The translations under genes and the position numbers were made by a program. Positions 25,187 to 35,694 of a stretch of DNA of 46,479 bases are shown here, one piece after another (position 1 is the stretch's first letter; each line of letters begins with the position of its first letter). Under the pieces are notes generated by a model. That model was not told the DNA's origin, searched no databases, and saw only the letters and a program-made list of their open reading frames with translations. Source of the stretch: Comamonadaceae bacterium (GTDB lineage Bacteria > Pseudomonadota > Gammaproteobacteria > Burkholderiales > Burkholderiaceae_C). The stretch spans positions 1 through 46,479 of the forward strand of contig JAHFQI010000006.1 of NCBI GenBank assembly GCA_023259355.1, given 5' to 3'.

Positions 25187-26893
25187 ATGGCAGACACCAA
25201 AGTCATCCCCATCACCCCGATGAACCCGCGCAGCCAGAACATCACGCAAGGCAAATCGCGCGCGCCCAACCGCTCCATGTACTACGCCATGGGTTACGAG
25301 GAAGGCGATTTCGTCAAGCCCATGGTCGGCGTGGCCAACGGCCACAGCACCATCACGCCCTGCAATTCGGGCCTGCAGAAGCTGGCCGATGCGGCCATTG
25401 CCGGCATCGAGGAAGCGGGCGGCAACGCCCAGGTGTTCGGCACGCCCACCATCTCGGACGGCATGGCCATGGGCACCGAGGGCATGAAGTACTCGCTGGT
25501 GTCGCGCGAGGTGATCTCCGATTGCGTCGAAACCTGCGTGCAGGGCCAGTGGATGGACGGCGTGGTCGTGATCGGCGGCTGCGACAAGAACATGCCCGGC
25601 GGCCTGATGGGCATGCTGCGCGCCAACGTGCCCGCCATCTACGTGTATGGCGGCACCATCCTGCCGGGCCACTACAAGGGCCAGGACCTGAACATCGTGA
25701 GCGTGTTCGAGGCCGTGGGCCAGAACGCCGCCGGCAACCTGAGCGACTTCGACCTGCATGAGATCGAGAAGCGTGCGATCCCCGGCACCGGCAGCTGCGG
25801 CGGCATGTACACCGCCAACACCATGTCCTCGGCGTTCGAGGCACTGGGCATCTCCCTGCCCTACTCGTCCACCATGGCCAATCCGCACGACGAGAAGATG
25901 AACTCGGCCAAGGAGTCGGCCAAGGTGCTGATCGAGGCCATCCGCAAGGACATCAAGCCGCGCGACATCGTGACGCGCAAGTCCATCGAAAACGCCGTGG
26001 CCGTGATCATGGCGACCGGGGGCTCCACCAACGCAGTGCTGCACTTCCTGGCGATTGCCCATGCTGCAGAAGTCGAATGGACGATTGACGACTTCGAACG
26101 CGTGCGTCAGAAAACCCCGGTGCTGTGCGACCTCAAGCCCAGCGGCAAGTACCTGGCCGTGGACCTGCACCGCGCGGGCGGCATTCCCCAGGTCATGAAA
26201 ATGTTGCTCAACGCCGGCCTGCTGCACGGCGACTGCATCACCATCACCGGCCAGACGATCGCCGAAGTGCTGAAGGACATTCCCGATGCGCCGCGCGCCG
26301 ACCAGGACGTGATCCGCCCGATCAGTGACCCGATGTACGCCCAGGGCCACCTGGCCATCCTGAAAGGCAACCTGTCGCCCGAAGGCTGCGTGGCCAAGAT
26401 CACCGGCCTGAAAAATCCCGTGATGACCGGCCCGGCGCGTGTGTTCGACGACGAGCAATCGGCGCTCAAAGCCATTTTGGACGGCAAGATCGTGGCCGGC
26501 GACGTGATGGTGCTGCGCTACCTCGGCCCCAAGGGCGGCCCCGGCATGCCCGAGATGCTCGCCCCCACGGGCGCGCTGATCGGCGCGGGCCTGGGCGAGT
26601 CCGTGGGCCTGATCACCGACGGCCGCTTCTCCGGCGGCACCTGGGGCATGGTAGTGGGCCACGTGGCGCCCGAGGCGGCTGCGGGTGGCACGATTGCGTT
26701 CGTGAACGAGGGTGACAGCATCACGATCGACGCACACCAGTTGAAGCTTGAACTCAACGTACCGGAAGCCGAAATCGAGAAGCGCCGCGCGGCCTGGACG
26801 GCACCGGCGCCGCGCTACACCCGGGGCGTGCAGGCGAAATTTGCCTTCAATGCCGCCAGCGCCAGCAAGGGCGCCGTGCTCGACAACTACTGA
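25187..26893 (+). CDS. ilvD: Dihydroxy-acid dehydratase
   Basis: A protein of 568 residues of the IlvD/Edd family. The Fe-S ligands Cys59 (TITPCNSGL), Cys132 ([10 protein letters not shown]) and Cys204 ([12 protein letters not shown]) are present. It dehydrates 2,3-dihydroxy-isovalerate and -methylvalerate in valine, leucine and isoleucine synthesis. GGAG lies before the ATG. IlvD-type sequence features, not sugar-dehydratase-type, and the divergent LysR partner fit branched-chain amino-acid synthesis. It converges on the small Trp-rich gene. Confidence 0.95.
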   Translation: MADTKVIPITPMNPRSQNITQGKSRAPNRSMYYAMGYEEGDFVKPMVGVANGHSTITPCNSGLQKLADAAIAGIEEAGGNAQVFGTPTISDGMAMGTEGMKYSLVSREVISDCVETCVQGQWMDGVVVIGGCDKNMPGGLMGMLRANVPAIYVYGGTILPGHYKGQDLNIVSVFEAVGQNAAGNLSDFDLHEIEKRAIPGTGSCGGMYTANTMSSAFEALGISLPYSSTMANPHDEKMNSAKESAKVLIEAIRKDIKPRDIVTRKSIENAVAVIMATGGSTNAVLHFLAIAHAAEVEWTIDDFERVRQKTPVLCDLKPSGKYLAVDLHRAGGIPQVMKMLLNAGLLHGDCITITGQTIAEVLKDIPDAPRADQDVIRPISDPMYAQGHLAILKGNLSPEGCVAKITGLKNPVMTGPARVFDDEQSALKAILDGKIVAGDVMVLRYLGPKGGPGMPEMLAPTGALIGAGLGESVGLITDGRFSGGTWGMVVGHVAPEAAAGGTIAFVNEGDSITIDAHQLKLELNVPEAEIEKRRAAWTAPAPRYTRGVQAKFAFNAASASKGAVLDNY

Positions 26894-26926
26894 TTCACCG
26901 GCGCCCGGCCATCATGAGACACCGGC

Positions 26927-26948
26927 GTCTGGTCCCTGCCGACCAGAC
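26927..26948. terminator. Hairpin between ilvD and the Trp-rich gene
   Basis: GTCTGGTC and GACCAGAC form a perfect eight-base stem with a six-base loop between two convergent genes. There is no clear T-run, so it may be a weak terminator or a transcript-end stabiliser. Confidence 0.5.
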
Positions 26949-26953
26949 CCGGT

Positions 26954-27208
26954 TCAACCCCGCTTTTTGGGCGCAATGCCCATTGCGGTACGGTTTTTGT
27001 TGATCCGGTCCTGCTTGCGTTGTTGCATTTTTTCCATGGCTTTTTTCTTGGTGTAGCCGGACCAGTCCGCCCAAGCCCACCAGAGGGCCGCCAGAGCGAA
27101 CGGGGCCAGCACCGTCCACCAGCTCCAGGCCGCAACGGGGCCCAACTCCAGGTACTTCATCAAAAGCAAGACCAAGCCAATTCCAAGGAAATACATCACA
27201 TGCTCCAA
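26954..27208 (-). CDS. Small Trp-rich membrane protein (TIGR04438 type)
   Basis: A protein of 84 residues. One or two hydrophobic segments contain five or more tryptophans (WSWWTV, ALWWAWADW), followed by a lysine/arginine-rich tail (YTKKKAMEKMQQRKQDR). This is the pattern of the small Trp-rich family found mainly in Burkholderiales. The start may be M5 rather than M1. Function is unknown. It is divergent from the downstream cytochrome c gene. Confidence 0.8.
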   Translation of the reverse strand: MEHVMYFLGIGLVLLLMKYLELGPVAAWSWWTVLAPFALAALWWAWADWSGYTKKKAMEKMQQRKQDRINKNRTAMGIAPKKRG

Positions 27209-27299
27209 AAATCAGGGGCTAAACCCATGTCAGCCTTGGGTCAACCGGCTTCCCTACAATCCCGTTAATTGACTGTAACTTAACCCGCAAGGAAATACG

Positions 27300-27605
27300 A
27301 TGAAACGAGTCCTGTTTGCAATGGCTGCCGCCGTGACCGTGGCGACGCCCGCCTTCGCCGATCTGGCGCTGGCCACGTCCAAGAACTGCATGGCTTGCCA
27401 CGCCGTGGACAAGAAGCTGGTTGGCCCCGCCTACAAGGATGTCGCCGCCAAGTACAAGGGTGACAAGACGGCTGCCGACAAGCTGGCCGCAAAAATCATG
27501 AAGGGCGGCTCTGGCGTCTGGGGCGCGGTTCCCATGCCCGCGAACACGCAAGTCAACGAAGCTGAAGCCAAGAAACTGGCCGCCTGGGTTCTCTCGACGA
27601 AGTAA
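27300..27605 (+). CDS. Small class I cytochrome c (c551/c552 type)
   Basis: A protein of 101 residues with a signal peptide cut near AFA-DLA (residue 20). One haem c site CMACH (Cys30, Cys33, His34) and the methionine axial ligand in WGAVPMPAN (Met79) are visible. It is a periplasmic electron carrier able to feed oxidases such as the cbb3 complex encoded elsewhere in the window. A strong terminator follows, so it is monocistronic. Confidence 0.93.
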   Translation: MKRVLFAMAAAVTVATPAFADLALATSKNCMACHAVDKKLVGPAYKDVAAKYKGDKTAADKLAAKIMKGGSGVWGAVPMPANTQVNEAEAKKLAAWVLSTK

Positions 27606-27624
27606 ACGGCGTTTCCCGCCCAGC

Positions 27625-27653
27625 AAAAAGCCCGCTGACTCAGCGGGCTTTTT
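27625..27653. terminator. Bidirectional intrinsic terminator after cytochrome c
   Basis: AAAAAGCCCGCTGA pairs with TCAGCGGGCTTTTT around a single central base, making a near-perfect palindrome with a terminal T-run. It should stop transcripts in both directions between the cytochrome and acs genes. Confidence 0.93.
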
Positions 27654-27688
27654 TGATTGGGCAGCCCGGTTGACCGAACTGGCGGGCT

Positions 27689-27706
27689 GATCACGCCACC
27701 GTGATC
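27689..27706. repeat. Hairpin downstream of acs
   Basis: GATCACG-CCAC-CGTGATC is a seven-base stem. A looser one formed by CAGCCCG and CGGGCTG lies just before it at 27662-27689. They are in the 100-base gap between the terminator and the end of acs and could protect the acs transcript end. Confidence 0.4.
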
Positions 27707-27756
27707 CGGGCCGGCGAAGGTGCCTTCAAGGCCCCTCCGTCCGGCGCCTGGCAAGA

Positions 27757-29751
27757 TCAGTACGCCTGACCCAACTGGTCCAGAATCGCCGGGTTTTCCA
27801 GCGTGCTGGTGTCCTGGGTAATGGCCTCGCCCTTGGCAATCGAGCGCAGCAGGCGGCGCATGATCTTGCCGGAGCGGGTCTTGGGCAGGTTCTCGCCGAA
27901 GCGGATGTCCTTGGGCTTGGCGATCGGGCCGATCTCCTTGCCGACGTGGTCGCGCAATTGCTTGGCGATGGCCTTGCCCTCGTCGCCGCTGGGCAGCGGG
28001 CGCTTGAGCACGACGAAAGCGCAGACGGCTTCGCCAGTCGTGTCGTCAGGACGGCCGACCACGGCGGCTTCGGCCACCAGCTCGGTGCAGCTGACCAGCG
28101 CGGATTCGATTTCCATCGTGCCCATGCGGTGGCCGGAGACGTTCAGCACGTCGTCGATGCGGCCCGTGATGGTGAAGTAGCCGGTCTTTTCGTCGCGGAT
28201 CGCGCCGTCGCCCGCCAGGTAGTACTTGCCCTGGAAGTCGGCCGGGTAGTAGCTCTTGACGAAGCGGTCCGGGTCACCCCAGATGTTGCGGATCATCGAG
28301 GGCCAGGGGCGCTTGACGACCAGAATGCCGCCCTGCCCGTTGGGCACGTCCTTGCCGGTCTCGTCCACGATCGCGGCCATGATGCCGGGGAACGGCAGCG
28401 TGCAGGAGCCCGGCACCATCGGCGTCACGCCCGGCAGCGGGGTGATCATGTGGCCGCCGGTTTCGGTCTGCCAGAAGGTGTCCACGATCGGGCAGCGGCT
28501 GCCGCCCACGTGCTTGTAGTACCACTCCCAGGCAGCCGGGTTGATGGGCTCGCCCACCGAGCCCAGCAGGCGCAGGCTGGAAAGGTCGTAGCTCTTCGGG
28601 TGCACGGCGTCGTTGGCCTCGGCCGCCTTGATGAGCGAGCGGATGGCGGTCGGCGCGGTGTAGAACACGGTGCACTTGTGGCGTTCGATCATCTTCCAGA
28701 AGCGGCCGGCGTCCGGGTAGGTCGGCACGCCTTCGAACACGATCTCGGTGCCGCCCAGCGCGAGCGGGCCGTAGGTGATGTAGGTGTGGCCGGTGACCCA
28801 GCCGATGTCGGCAGTACACCAGAACACGTCGTCGGCCTTCAGGTCGAAGGTCCACTTGGTGGTCAGCGCCGCATGCAGCAGGTAGCCGCCGGTGGAGTGC
28901 TGCACACCCTTGGGTTTGCCGGTGGAGCCGGAGGTGTAGAGCAGGAACAGCGGGTGCTCGGCCTCGACCCACTCGGGTTCGCAGGTCACGGGCTGGCCCG
29001 CCACCACGTCGTCCATCCAGCGGTCGCGGCCGGCCGTCATGGCGATTTCACCGCCACTGCGCTTGACCACCAGCACGTTCTTCACGGCATCGCAGCCACC
29101 CAGGGCCAGGGCTTCGTCCACGATGGATTTCAGGGGCAGCTGCTTGCCGCCGCGGATCTGGTGGTCGGCCGTGATCACAGCCTTGGCGCCGGTGTCTTCG
29201 ATGCGGTCGCGCAGCGATTGCGCCGAGAAGCCGCCAAACACCACCGAGTGGGTGGCGCCGATGCGGGCACAGGCCTGCATCGCGGCCACGCCGTCAATGG
29301 ACATGGAGATGTAGATGACAACCCGATCGCCCTTGCCGATGCCCAGGCCGCGCAGGCCGTTGGCGATCTGGCAGGTCTTGGCGAGCAATTCGCTGTAGGT
29401 GGCCTTGGTCACTTCGCCGCCGTCGGCTTCGAAGATGATCGCGGTCTTGTCGCCCAGGCCGCGTTCCACGTTGCGGTCCAGGCAGTTGTAGGAGGCGTTC
29501 AGCGTGCCGTCGGCAAACCACTTGAAGAAGGGTGCGTTGCTCTCGTCGAGAACCTGGGTGAAAGGCGTCTTCCAGCTCAGGAATTCGCGTGCGAGGCGTC
29601 CCCAGTAGCCTTCGTAGTCATCCGCGGCTTCCTTGCACAGCGCTTCGTAGGCCGGCATGCCCGCAATGGCAGCGTTCTTGACGAAGGCGTCGCCCGGCAG
29701 GTACACGTGGGTTTCGGTGGCGGCGGAATCACCAGCAATGGTGGCACTCAT
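27757..29751 (-). CDS. acs: Acetyl-CoA synthetase
   Basis: A protein of 664 residues. ATP-binding loop [12 protein letters not shown], the [13 protein letters not shown] hinge region and the C-terminal [12 protein letters not shown] with the lysine acetylated in other Acs enzymes are present. The ATG at 29751 follows AGGAGAC. The enzyme forms acetyl-CoA from acetate, ATP and CoA. Its start is divergent from the YqhA-type gene, 170 bases away. Confidence 0.96.
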   Translation of the reverse strand: MSATIAGDSAATETHVYLPGDAFVKNAAIAGMPAYEALCKEAADDYEGYWGRLAREFLSWKTPFTQVLDESNAPFFKWFADGTLNASYNCLDRNVERGLGDKTAIIFEADGGEVTKATYSELLAKTCQIANGLRGLGIGKGDRVVIYISMSIDGVAAMQACARIGATHSVVFGGFSAQSLRDRIEDTGAKAVITADHQIRGGKQLPLKSIVDEALALGGCDAVKNVLVVKRSGGEIAMTAGRDRWMDDVVAGQPVTCEPEWVEAEHPLFLLYTSGSTGKPKGVQHSTGGYLLHAALTTKWTFDLKADDVFWCTADIGWVTGHTYITYGPLALGGTEIVFEGVPTYPDAGRFWKMIERHKCTVFYTAPTAIRSLIKAAEANDAVHPKSYDLSSLRLLGSVGEPINPAAWEWYYKHVGGSRCPIVDTFWQTETGGHMITPLPGVTPMVPGSCTLPFPGIMAAIVDETGKDVPNGQGGILVVKRPWPSMIRNIWGDPDRFVKSYYPADFQGKYYLAGDGAIRDEKTGYFTITGRIDDVLNVSGHRMGTMEIESALVSCTELVAEAAVVGRPDDTTGEAVCAFVVLKRPLPSGDEGKAIAKQLRDHVGKEIGPIAKPKDIRFGENLPKTRSGKIMRRLLRSIAKGEAITQDTSTLENPAILDQLGQAY

Positions 29752-29921
29752 AGATGTCTCCTGAGAATGTGACGAATGATTGCAAAAACAGCAGCGAATG
29801 TCCGGGTTTGCTCTTACAAGGCACTGACTAATACACACCTTGCGATCTCCTCCTGAGAATGGGGTGACACAACTCCTATCTAGAATGCGCCAGACCCAAA
29901 CTGCCGCATTGTCCAGCCCCC

Positions 29922-30524
29922 ATGACGCCCACGGAATCGCCCAAAGCCATACGCCTTCGCCCCCTGCCGAACCTCATTTTTGCCAGCCGATGGCTGCAGT
30001 TGCCGCTGTATTTGGGTCTGATCCTGGCTCAGGCAGTCTATGTTTTCCATTTTTGGGTGGAACTGGTCCATCTGATCGAGGCCGCGTTCGGCAATGCCAC
30101 GGCGCTGCAGGCGCTGATCACGAGCATCGGGTACAAAGCCGACACCCAGGTGATCTCGCTCAACGAAACCATCATCATGCTGGTGGTGCTGGCCCTGATC
30201 GACGTGGTCATGATCTCCAACCTGCTGATCATGGTGATCGTGGGGGGTTACGAAACCTTCGTCAGCCGCATGGATCTCGAAGGCCATCCCGACCAGCCCG
30301 AGTGGCTGAGCCACGTGAATGCCTCGGTGCTCAAGGTCAAACTGGGCACGGCCATCATCGGCATCAGTTCGATCCACCTGCTCAAGACCTTCATCAACGC
30401 GGCCAACTACGACGTGAAGGTGTTGATGTGGCAGACCATCATCCACACCGTGTTCCTGCTCAGCGCATTGGCCATTGCGATGACCGACCGGCTGATGTCG
30501 CCCGCCGGCACAGACCGTCACTGA
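29922..30524 (+). CDS. YqhA-type (UPF0114) membrane protein
   Basis: A protein of 200 residues with four predicted membrane helices. It begins [19 protein letters not shown] and contains [20 protein letters not shown], characteristic of the UPF0114/YqhA family. The function is not established; a small-channel or stress role has been suggested for relatives. It is divergent from acs and convergent with fumC. Confidence 0.9.
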   Translation: MTPTESPKAIRLRPLPNLIFASRWLQLPLYLGLILAQAVYVFHFWVELVHLIEAAFGNATALQALITSIGYKADTQVISLNETIIMLVVLALIDVVMISNLLIMVIVGGYETFVSRMDLEGHPDQPEWLSHVNASVLKVKLGTAIIGISSIHLLKTFINAANYDVKVLMWQTIIHTVFLLSALAIAMTDRLMSPAGTDRH

Positions 30525-30573
30525 CCCGCCCGGCCTGCCGCCGCTGCAGCCGGCCTGTTTGTCCGGCGGCGGC

Positions 30574-31965
30574 TTACCCCTGCCGATTGACCATGGCCTC
30601 CGGCCGCACCCACTGGTCGAACTCCGCCGCCGTCACAAAACCGGTCGCCAGCGCCGCCTCGCGCAGGCTGGTGCCTTCATGGTGGGCCTTCTTCGCAATT
30701 TCCGCCGCCTTGTCGTAGCCGATGTGGGGATTGAGCGCCGTCACCAGCATCAGGGAGCGGCCCACAAGCTCGGCAATGCGGCCGGTGTTGGCCTCGATGC
30801 CCACGGCGCAGTGGTCGTTGAAGCTGCGCATGCCGTCGGCCAGCAGCCGCACGCTCTGCAGGAAGTTGTGCGCCACCAGCGGCCGGAACACGTTGAGCTC
30901 GAAATTGCCCGACGCCCCGCCGATGTTGATCGCCACGTCGTTGCCCAGCACCTGGGCGCAGAGCATGGTCAGCGCCTCGCTCTGCGTCGGGTTGACCTTG
31001 CCGGGCATGATGGACGAACCGGGTTCGTTCTCGGGAATCGACAGCTCGCCCAGGCCGCTGCGCGGGCCGCTGGCCAGCCAGCGCACATCGTTGGCAATCT
31101 TCATCAGGCTGGCCGCCAGCGTCTTCAGCGCGCCATGGGCGTGGACCAATGCATCGCAAGACGCCATCGCCTCGAACTTGCTGGGTGCCGTGACAAAGGG
31201 CAAGCCGCTCAGCCGGGCCAGCTCGGCCGCGACCTGCACGTCAAAGCCCGGCGGCGCGTTCAGCCCTGTGCCGACCGCCGTGCCGCCCAGCGCCAGCTCG
31301 CACAGGTGCGGCAGCGCGGCCCGGACGTGCCGCTCGCCATGCCGAAGCTGGGCCACGTAACCCGAGAATTCCTGCCCCAGCGTCAGCGGCGTCGCATCCT
31401 GCAGGTGGGTTCGTCCGATCTTCACGATGGCGTCGAACTCGGCCGCCTTGCCCGCCAGCGTCCCCCGCAGGATCGCCAGCGCCGGCAGCAGGCGCTGCGT
31501 CAGGCCTTCCACCGCGGCCACGTGCATGGCCGTGGGAAACACGTCGTTGGACGACTGGCCACGGTTCACGTCGTCGTTCGGGTGCACCAGCCGAGCCTCG
31601 CCGCGCGGGCCGCCCAGCAGCTCGCTGGCGCGGTTGGCCAGCACCTCGTTGACATTCATGTTGGTCTGCGTGCCCGAGCCGGTTTGCCAGACCACCAGCG
31701 GAAACTCGGCGCCGTGCCGACCGGCCAGGACTTCATCGGCCGCCGCGATGATGGCCTGCGCCTTGCCGGCGTCCAGCAGCCCACGCGCCTGGTTCACGGC
31801 CGCGCAGGCCCGCTTGACCCGGGTCAGCGCCAGAATCAGCTCGCGGGGCATGCGCTCGCCGGAAATGTCGAAATTCAGCAGCGAGCGCTGCGTCTGCGCC
31901 CCCCACAGGTGTTCGGCGGGAACCTCGATCGCTCCGAAGCTGTCTCGCTCGATTCGCATGTCCAT
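30574..31965 (-). CDS. fumC: Class II fumarate hydratase
   Basis: A protein of 463 residues starting [23 protein letters not shown] precedes the ATG at 31965. The superfamily signature [16 protein letters not shown] is present, with the substrate-binding [14 protein letters not shown]. It interconverts fumarate and malate in the TCA cycle without an Fe-S cluster. It is divergent from a class I fumarase at 166 bases. Confidence 0.95.
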   Translation of the reverse strand: MDMRIERDSFGAIEVPAEHLWGAQTQRSLLNFDISGERMPRELILALTRVKRACAAVNQARGLLDAGKAQAIIAAADEVLAGRHGAEFPLVVWQTGSGTQTNMNVNEVLANRASELLGGPRGEARLVHPNDDVNRGQSSNDVFPTAMHVAAVEGLTQRLLPALAILRGTLAGKAAEFDAIVKIGRTHLQDATPLTLGQEFSGYVAQLRHGERHVRAALPHLCELALGGTAVGTGLNAPPGFDVQVAAELARLSGLPFVTAPSKFEAMASCDALVHAHGALKTLAASLMKIANDVRWLASGPRSGLGELSIPENEPGSSIMPGKVNPTQSEALTMLCAQVLGNDVAINIGGASGNFELNVFRPLVAHNFLQSVRLLADGMRSFNDHCAVGIEANTGRIAELVGRSLMLVTALNPHIGYDKAAEIAKKAHHEGTSLREAALATGFVTAAEFDQWVRPEAMVNRQG

Positions 31966-32131
31966 GGCACTTCTCCTTTGAGTCTCCTTTGAACCCCAGG
32001 CCGCCAATACCCCGTCGTCAGGAACCGGTCAACGGCGACCTGTCAAAATAGCGGGTTAACGCAACCGTAGCAGACTTCCACGCAACTGCAACCGCCGCGC
32101 CGGATTCCCACGTCACTCCATCGACCACACC

Positions 32132-33685
32132 ATGACCACGACCATCAAGCAAGAAGACCTGATCCAGTCCATTGCCGACGCCTTTCAGTACATCAGCTAC
32201 TACCATCCGCTCGACTACATCAAGGCGCTGGGCGAAGCCTACGAGCGTGAGCAAAGCCCGGCCGCCAAGGATGCGATTGCACAGATTCTGACCAACAGCC
32301 GCATGTCAGCCGAAGGCCACCGCCCCATCTGTCAGGACACGGGCATCGGCATGGTCTTCATCAAGGTCGGCATGAACGTGAGCTGGCCCGACGCGACCAT
32401 GAGCATCCAGCAGATGATCGACGAGGGTGTGCGCCGCGCCTACACCAATCCCGACAACCCGCTGCGCGCCTCGGTGCTGGCCGACCCGGCCGGCGCGCGC
32501 AGGAACACCAAGGACAACACCCCGGCCGTGGTGCACTTCGAGATTGTCCCGGGCGACCATGTCGAGGTGATCTGCGCAGCCAAGGGTGGCGGCTCGGAAG
32601 CGAAGGCCAAGTTCGCGATGCTCAACCCCTCCGACGACTTGGTGGAGTGGATCCTCAAGACCGTGCCGACCATGGGCGCCGGCTGGTGCCCGCCCGGCAT
32701 CCTGGGCATCGGCATCGGGGGCACGCCCGAGAAGGCGATGCTGCTGGCCAAGGAGTCCATCATGGCCCCGGTTGACATCCACGAACTGATCGCCAAGGCC
32801 AAGGGAGGCGCCACGCTGACGCGCCCCGAGCAGCTGCGCCTGGAGCTCTATGAGAAAGTCAACGCGCTCGGCATCGGCGCCCAGGGCCTCGGCGGCCTGA
32901 CCACCGTGCTTGACGTCAAGGTGCTGGACTACCCCTGCCACGCCGCCAACCTGCCGGTCGCCATCGTTCCGAACTGCGCCGCGACCCGCCACTGCCATTT
33001 CCACCTCGACGGATCCGGCCCGGCCAGGATCGAACCGCCCAGGCTTGAAGACTGGCCCGCCGTGACCTGGACGCCCGACACGAAGTCAGCCACCCGTGTC
33101 AACCTCGACACCCTGAGCAAGGAAGAAGTCGCCTCCTGGAAAGTGGGCCAGAAGCTGCTGCTCAATGGCAAGATGTTGACCGGCCGCGACGCCGCGCACA
33201 AACGCATCGCCGACATGCTGGCCAAGGGCGAGAAGCTGCCGGTGGACTTCACCAACCGCGTCATCTACTACGTCGGCCCGGTTGACCCGGTGCGCGACGA
33301 GGTCGTCGGCCCGGCCGGCCCGACCACCGGCACCCGCATGGACAAGTTCACGCGCATGATGCTCGAACAGACCGGCTTGATCTCGATGATCGGCAAGTCC
33401 GAGCGCGGCCCGGTCGCCATCGAGGCGATCAAGGACAACCAGAGCGCCTACCTGATGGCCGTCGGCGGCGCCGCCTACCTGGTGGCCAAGGCCATCAAGT
33501 CGGCCAAGGTCGTCGGCTTCGCCGACCTGGGCATGGAAGCCATCTACGAGTTCGACGTGCAGGACATGCCCGTGACCGTGGCAGTGGACTCGACCGGCGC
33601 CAACGTCCATGCCAGCGGCCCGGCGGAGTGGCAAAAGCGCATCGCCACGGGGGAATTCAAGGGCATCGCGGTCGCCGCAGCTTGA
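32132..33685 (+). CDS. fumA: Class I (Fe-S) fumarate hydratase
   Basis: A protein of 517 residues with both alpha and beta domains on one chain. Candidate 4Fe-4S ligand cysteines are in HRPICQDTG, PNCAATRHCHFH and the segment near GWCPPG. This is the oxygen-sensitive, dehydratase-type fumarase. The beta-like domain begins near FTNRVIYYVGPVDPV. It is followed by murI with a four-base overlap. Having both classes side by side gives an oxygen- and iron-dependent choice of enzyme. Confidence 0.93.
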   Translation: MTTTIKQEDLIQSIADAFQYISYYHPLDYIKALGEAYEREQSPAAKDAIAQILTNSRMSAEGHRPICQDTGIGMVFIKVGMNVSWPDATMSIQQMIDEGVRRAYTNPDNPLRASVLADPAGARRNTKDNTPAVVHFEIVPGDHVEVICAAKGGGSEAKAKFAMLNPSDDLVEWILKTVPTMGAGWCPPGILGIGIGGTPEKAMLLAKESIMAPVDIHELIAKAKGGATLTRPEQLRLELYEKVNALGIGAQGLGGLTTVLDVKVLDYPCHAANLPVAIVPNCAATRHCHFHLDGSGPARIEPPRLEDWPAVTWTPDTKSATRVNLDTLSKEEVASWKVGQKLLLNGKMLTGRDAAHKRIADMLAKGEKLPVDFTNRVIYYVGPVDPVRDEVVGPAGPTTGTRMDKFTRMMLEQTGLISMIGKSERGPVAIEAIKDNQSAYLMAVGGAAYLVAKAIKSAKVVGFADLGMEAIYEFDVQDMPVTVAVDSTGANVHASGPAEWQKRIATGEFKGIAVAAA

Positions 33686-34521
33686 GCACACAGCCGGCCT
33701 CCGGCGCCAGGGCCGACCGGCCCATCGGCGTTTTCGACAGCGGTGTCGGGGGCCTGAGCATCCTGCGCGCGCTGCGCGCCGAGTTGCCGCACGAGGATTT
33801 CGTCTATTTCGCCGACAGCGGCCACGCGCCCTACGGTGAGCGTGACGGCGCGCATGTGATCGCCCGCTCGCGCGCCATCACCTCGCAGCTGCGGGCGGAG
33901 CACGGCATCAAGGCCTTGGTGATCGCCTGCAACACGGCCACCGCGGCGGCCGTGCACTTGCTGCGCGAGGAACACCCCGACCTGCCGATCATCGGCGTGG
34001 AACCGGCGCTCAAACCCGCCGTGGCGCTGAGCCGCACGCACCGCATCGGCGTCATGGCCACGCGCGGCACGCTGGGCAGCGCGAAGTTCGCCGTCTTGCT
34101 GGACTCGCTGTCCGGGCTGGCGGAATTCGTCCTTCAGCCCTGCGACGGGTTGGCGGACGCAATCGAGCACCAGGAAACCTCCAAGATCACCGCGCTGTGC
34201 GAAAAGTACACGCGGGAGATGGGTCCCTTCGGCCCCGGAAGCGGCCAGATCGACACGCTGGTGCTGGGCTGCACCCACTACCCCTTTGCCAGCGGGCCGC
34301 TGCGCGCGCTGTTGGGGCCTGAGGTGCATTTCATCGACACCGGCGAGCCGGTGGCCCGCCACACGCGCCAGCTGCTGCTGACACGGCAGGTTTCGCTGCA
34401 GCCGGCAGACCGGCCGGGCAGAGGTCAGCTCACCTTGATCAGCACCGGCCAGCCGGGCGACTTGCAGGCCGCGGCGCAGCGCTGGCTGGGCATCGACGCC
34501 ACCGCCCGCAGCGCCGCCTGA
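33682..34521 (+). CDS. murI: Glutamate racemase
   Basis: A protein of 279 residues. The catalytic cysteines are in VIACNTATAA and VLGCTHYP, with the N-terminal IGVFDSGVGGLSILRAL. It makes D-glutamate for peptidoglycan. I place the start at the TTG overlapping the fumA stop (TTGA), which gives a normal N-terminus; an in-frame GTG at 33628 is an alternative that would reach 54 bases into fumA. Coupled translation with fumA is likely. Confidence 0.9.
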   Translation: MSTQPASGARADRPIGVFDSGVGGLSILRALRAELPHEDFVYFADSGHAPYGERDGAHVIARSRAITSQLRAEHGIKALVIACNTATAAAVHLLREEHPDLPIIGVEPALKPAVALSRTHRIGVMATRGTLGSAKFAVLLDSLSGLAEFVLQPCDGLADAIEHQETSKITALCEKYTREMGPFGPGSGQIDTLVLGCTHYPFASGPLRALLGPEVHFIDTGEPVARHTRQLLLTRQVSLQPADRPGRGQLTLISTGQPGDLQAAAQRWLGIDATARSAA

Positions 34522-34528
34522 ATCCGGC

Positions 34529-35044
34529 TCAGTCCCCCGCCCAGAGCCGCTCGCCCGACAGGTCGAGATGCGTCAGGTACAGGCGCACGTCGAACTCCAG
34601 TTGGTGGTAGGCCGGCTCCATGTGGCTGCACAGCTTGTAGAACGCCTTGTCGTGCTGGCGCTCCTTCAGGTGCGCCAGTTCGTGCACCGCGATCATCCGC
34701 AGGAATTCGGGCGGTGCGTCCTTGAAGACCGACGCGATCCGGATCTCATGGCTGGCCTTCAGGCGCTTGCCCTGAACCCGTGAACGTGTGGTGTGCAGGC
34801 CCAGCGCGTGCTGGATGACGTGGATCTTGCTGTCGAACACGACCTTGTCCACCGCGTCCGCATTGCGCAGAAATTCGTTTTTCAGGTCGCTGACGTACTG
34901 GTAGAGCGCGCGATCGCTCCGGATGCCGTGCGCCGCGGGGTATTTGCCGCGCAGCAGCTTGGCCAGTCCCTGGCCGTCAATGACTTGCCGGACCTGCGCC
35001 TGAAGGTCGGCCGGGTAGGCCAGCAGGTACTTGAGTTCGCTCAC
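34529..35044 (-). CDS. YgjP-like zinc metalloprotease-fold protein
   Basis: A protein of 171 residues with the zinc-binding motif HELAHLKERQHD (His121, Glu122, His125, with His131 as the third candidate ligand), matching the YgjP/DUF45 family. Such proteins are small, cytosolic, putative metallopeptidases. It is convergent with murI with seven bases between them. Confidence 0.85.
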   Translation of the reverse strand: MSELKYLLAYPADLQAQVRQVIDGQGLAKLLRGKYPAAHGIRSDRALYQYVSDLKNEFLRNADAVDKVVFDSKIHVIQHALGLHTTRSRVQGKRLKASHEIRIASVFKDAPPEFLRMIAVHELAHLKERQHDKAFYKLCSHMEPAYHQLEFDVRLYLTHLDLSGERLWAGD

Positions 35045-35050
35045 GCCCGC

Positions 35051-35683
35051 TCAATGCAGATGGCGCGGCCGACGGCCCCCGCCGCCATGGCCGGAGGACC
35101 CGCCCGCGCCGCGCGGCGGCTTGCCCAGTTCCAGCGAGTGCACCAGGGCGTCGAAACGCTGGTTGAACAGCTTGTCGATCTCTCCGACCACGCCGCCGAG
35201 TTCCGCGCCGTCGAAGTGGCGCTCCATCAGATTCACCACGTCCTCCACCAGCAGGTCACGCTGCGCCTGCATGATGGCGGCCGGAGTGGGGCCGACAAAG
35301 AGCATCACGAAATCGTCGCGCGACTCCTCGCCGTCGTCCTCGCCGTCTTCGTCGAATTCGGCGTCATAGAAGGTCACTTCGATCGGCGCGCCGGTATCGG
35401 CCAGTTCGTTGAGGCTCATGCACATCTCGTCCAGCGCCTGACGGAAATCCTCGTCGCCATGCACCGTCCAACACATCCGCAGCAGGTGCTCGGGTGCCTC
35501 GAACCGGATGCCGGGCTCTTCCTCGTAAGCGCTGGTTGCGCCGTCGGCCAGCGAACGGGCGCCCGCGTACTTCCACAAGGGCTTGAGGGCATCCTGCAAG
35601 GCGTCAAAGCCCACATCGGCGCGCAGACGCACCTCGCCATGCACATGAATCTCGAAGGGGGCGTTGTAGTGGGTCATGGTCAA
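35051..35683 (-). CDS. Conserved hypothetical protein with acidic insert
   Basis: A protein of 210 residues. It has no motif I recognise with confidence. A very acidic stretch (DAEFDEDGEDDGEESRDD) sits near residue 110, and the C-terminus is glycine- and arginine-rich (GGSSGHGGGGRRPRHLH). The start may be M3. It is six bases upstream of the ygjP-like gene on the same strand and probably cotranscribed. It is the last chromosomal gene before the island junction. Confidence 0.7.
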   Translation of the reverse strand: MTMTHYNAPFEIHVHGEVRLRADVGFDALQDALKPLWKYAGARSLADGATSAYEEEPGIRFEAPEHLLRMCWTVHGDEDFRQALDEMCMSLNELADTGAPIEVTFYDAEFDEDGEDDGEESRDDFVMLFVGPTPAAIMQAQRDLLVEDVVNLMERHFDGAELGGVVGEIDKLFNQRFDALVHSLELGKPPRGAGGSSGHGGGGRRPRHLH

Positions 35684-35694
35684 CTCTTGTTCAA

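Noticed and set aside
25073-26737. Minus-strand frame opposite ilvD
   Set aside because: Shadow of ilvD, which has all Fe-S ligands.
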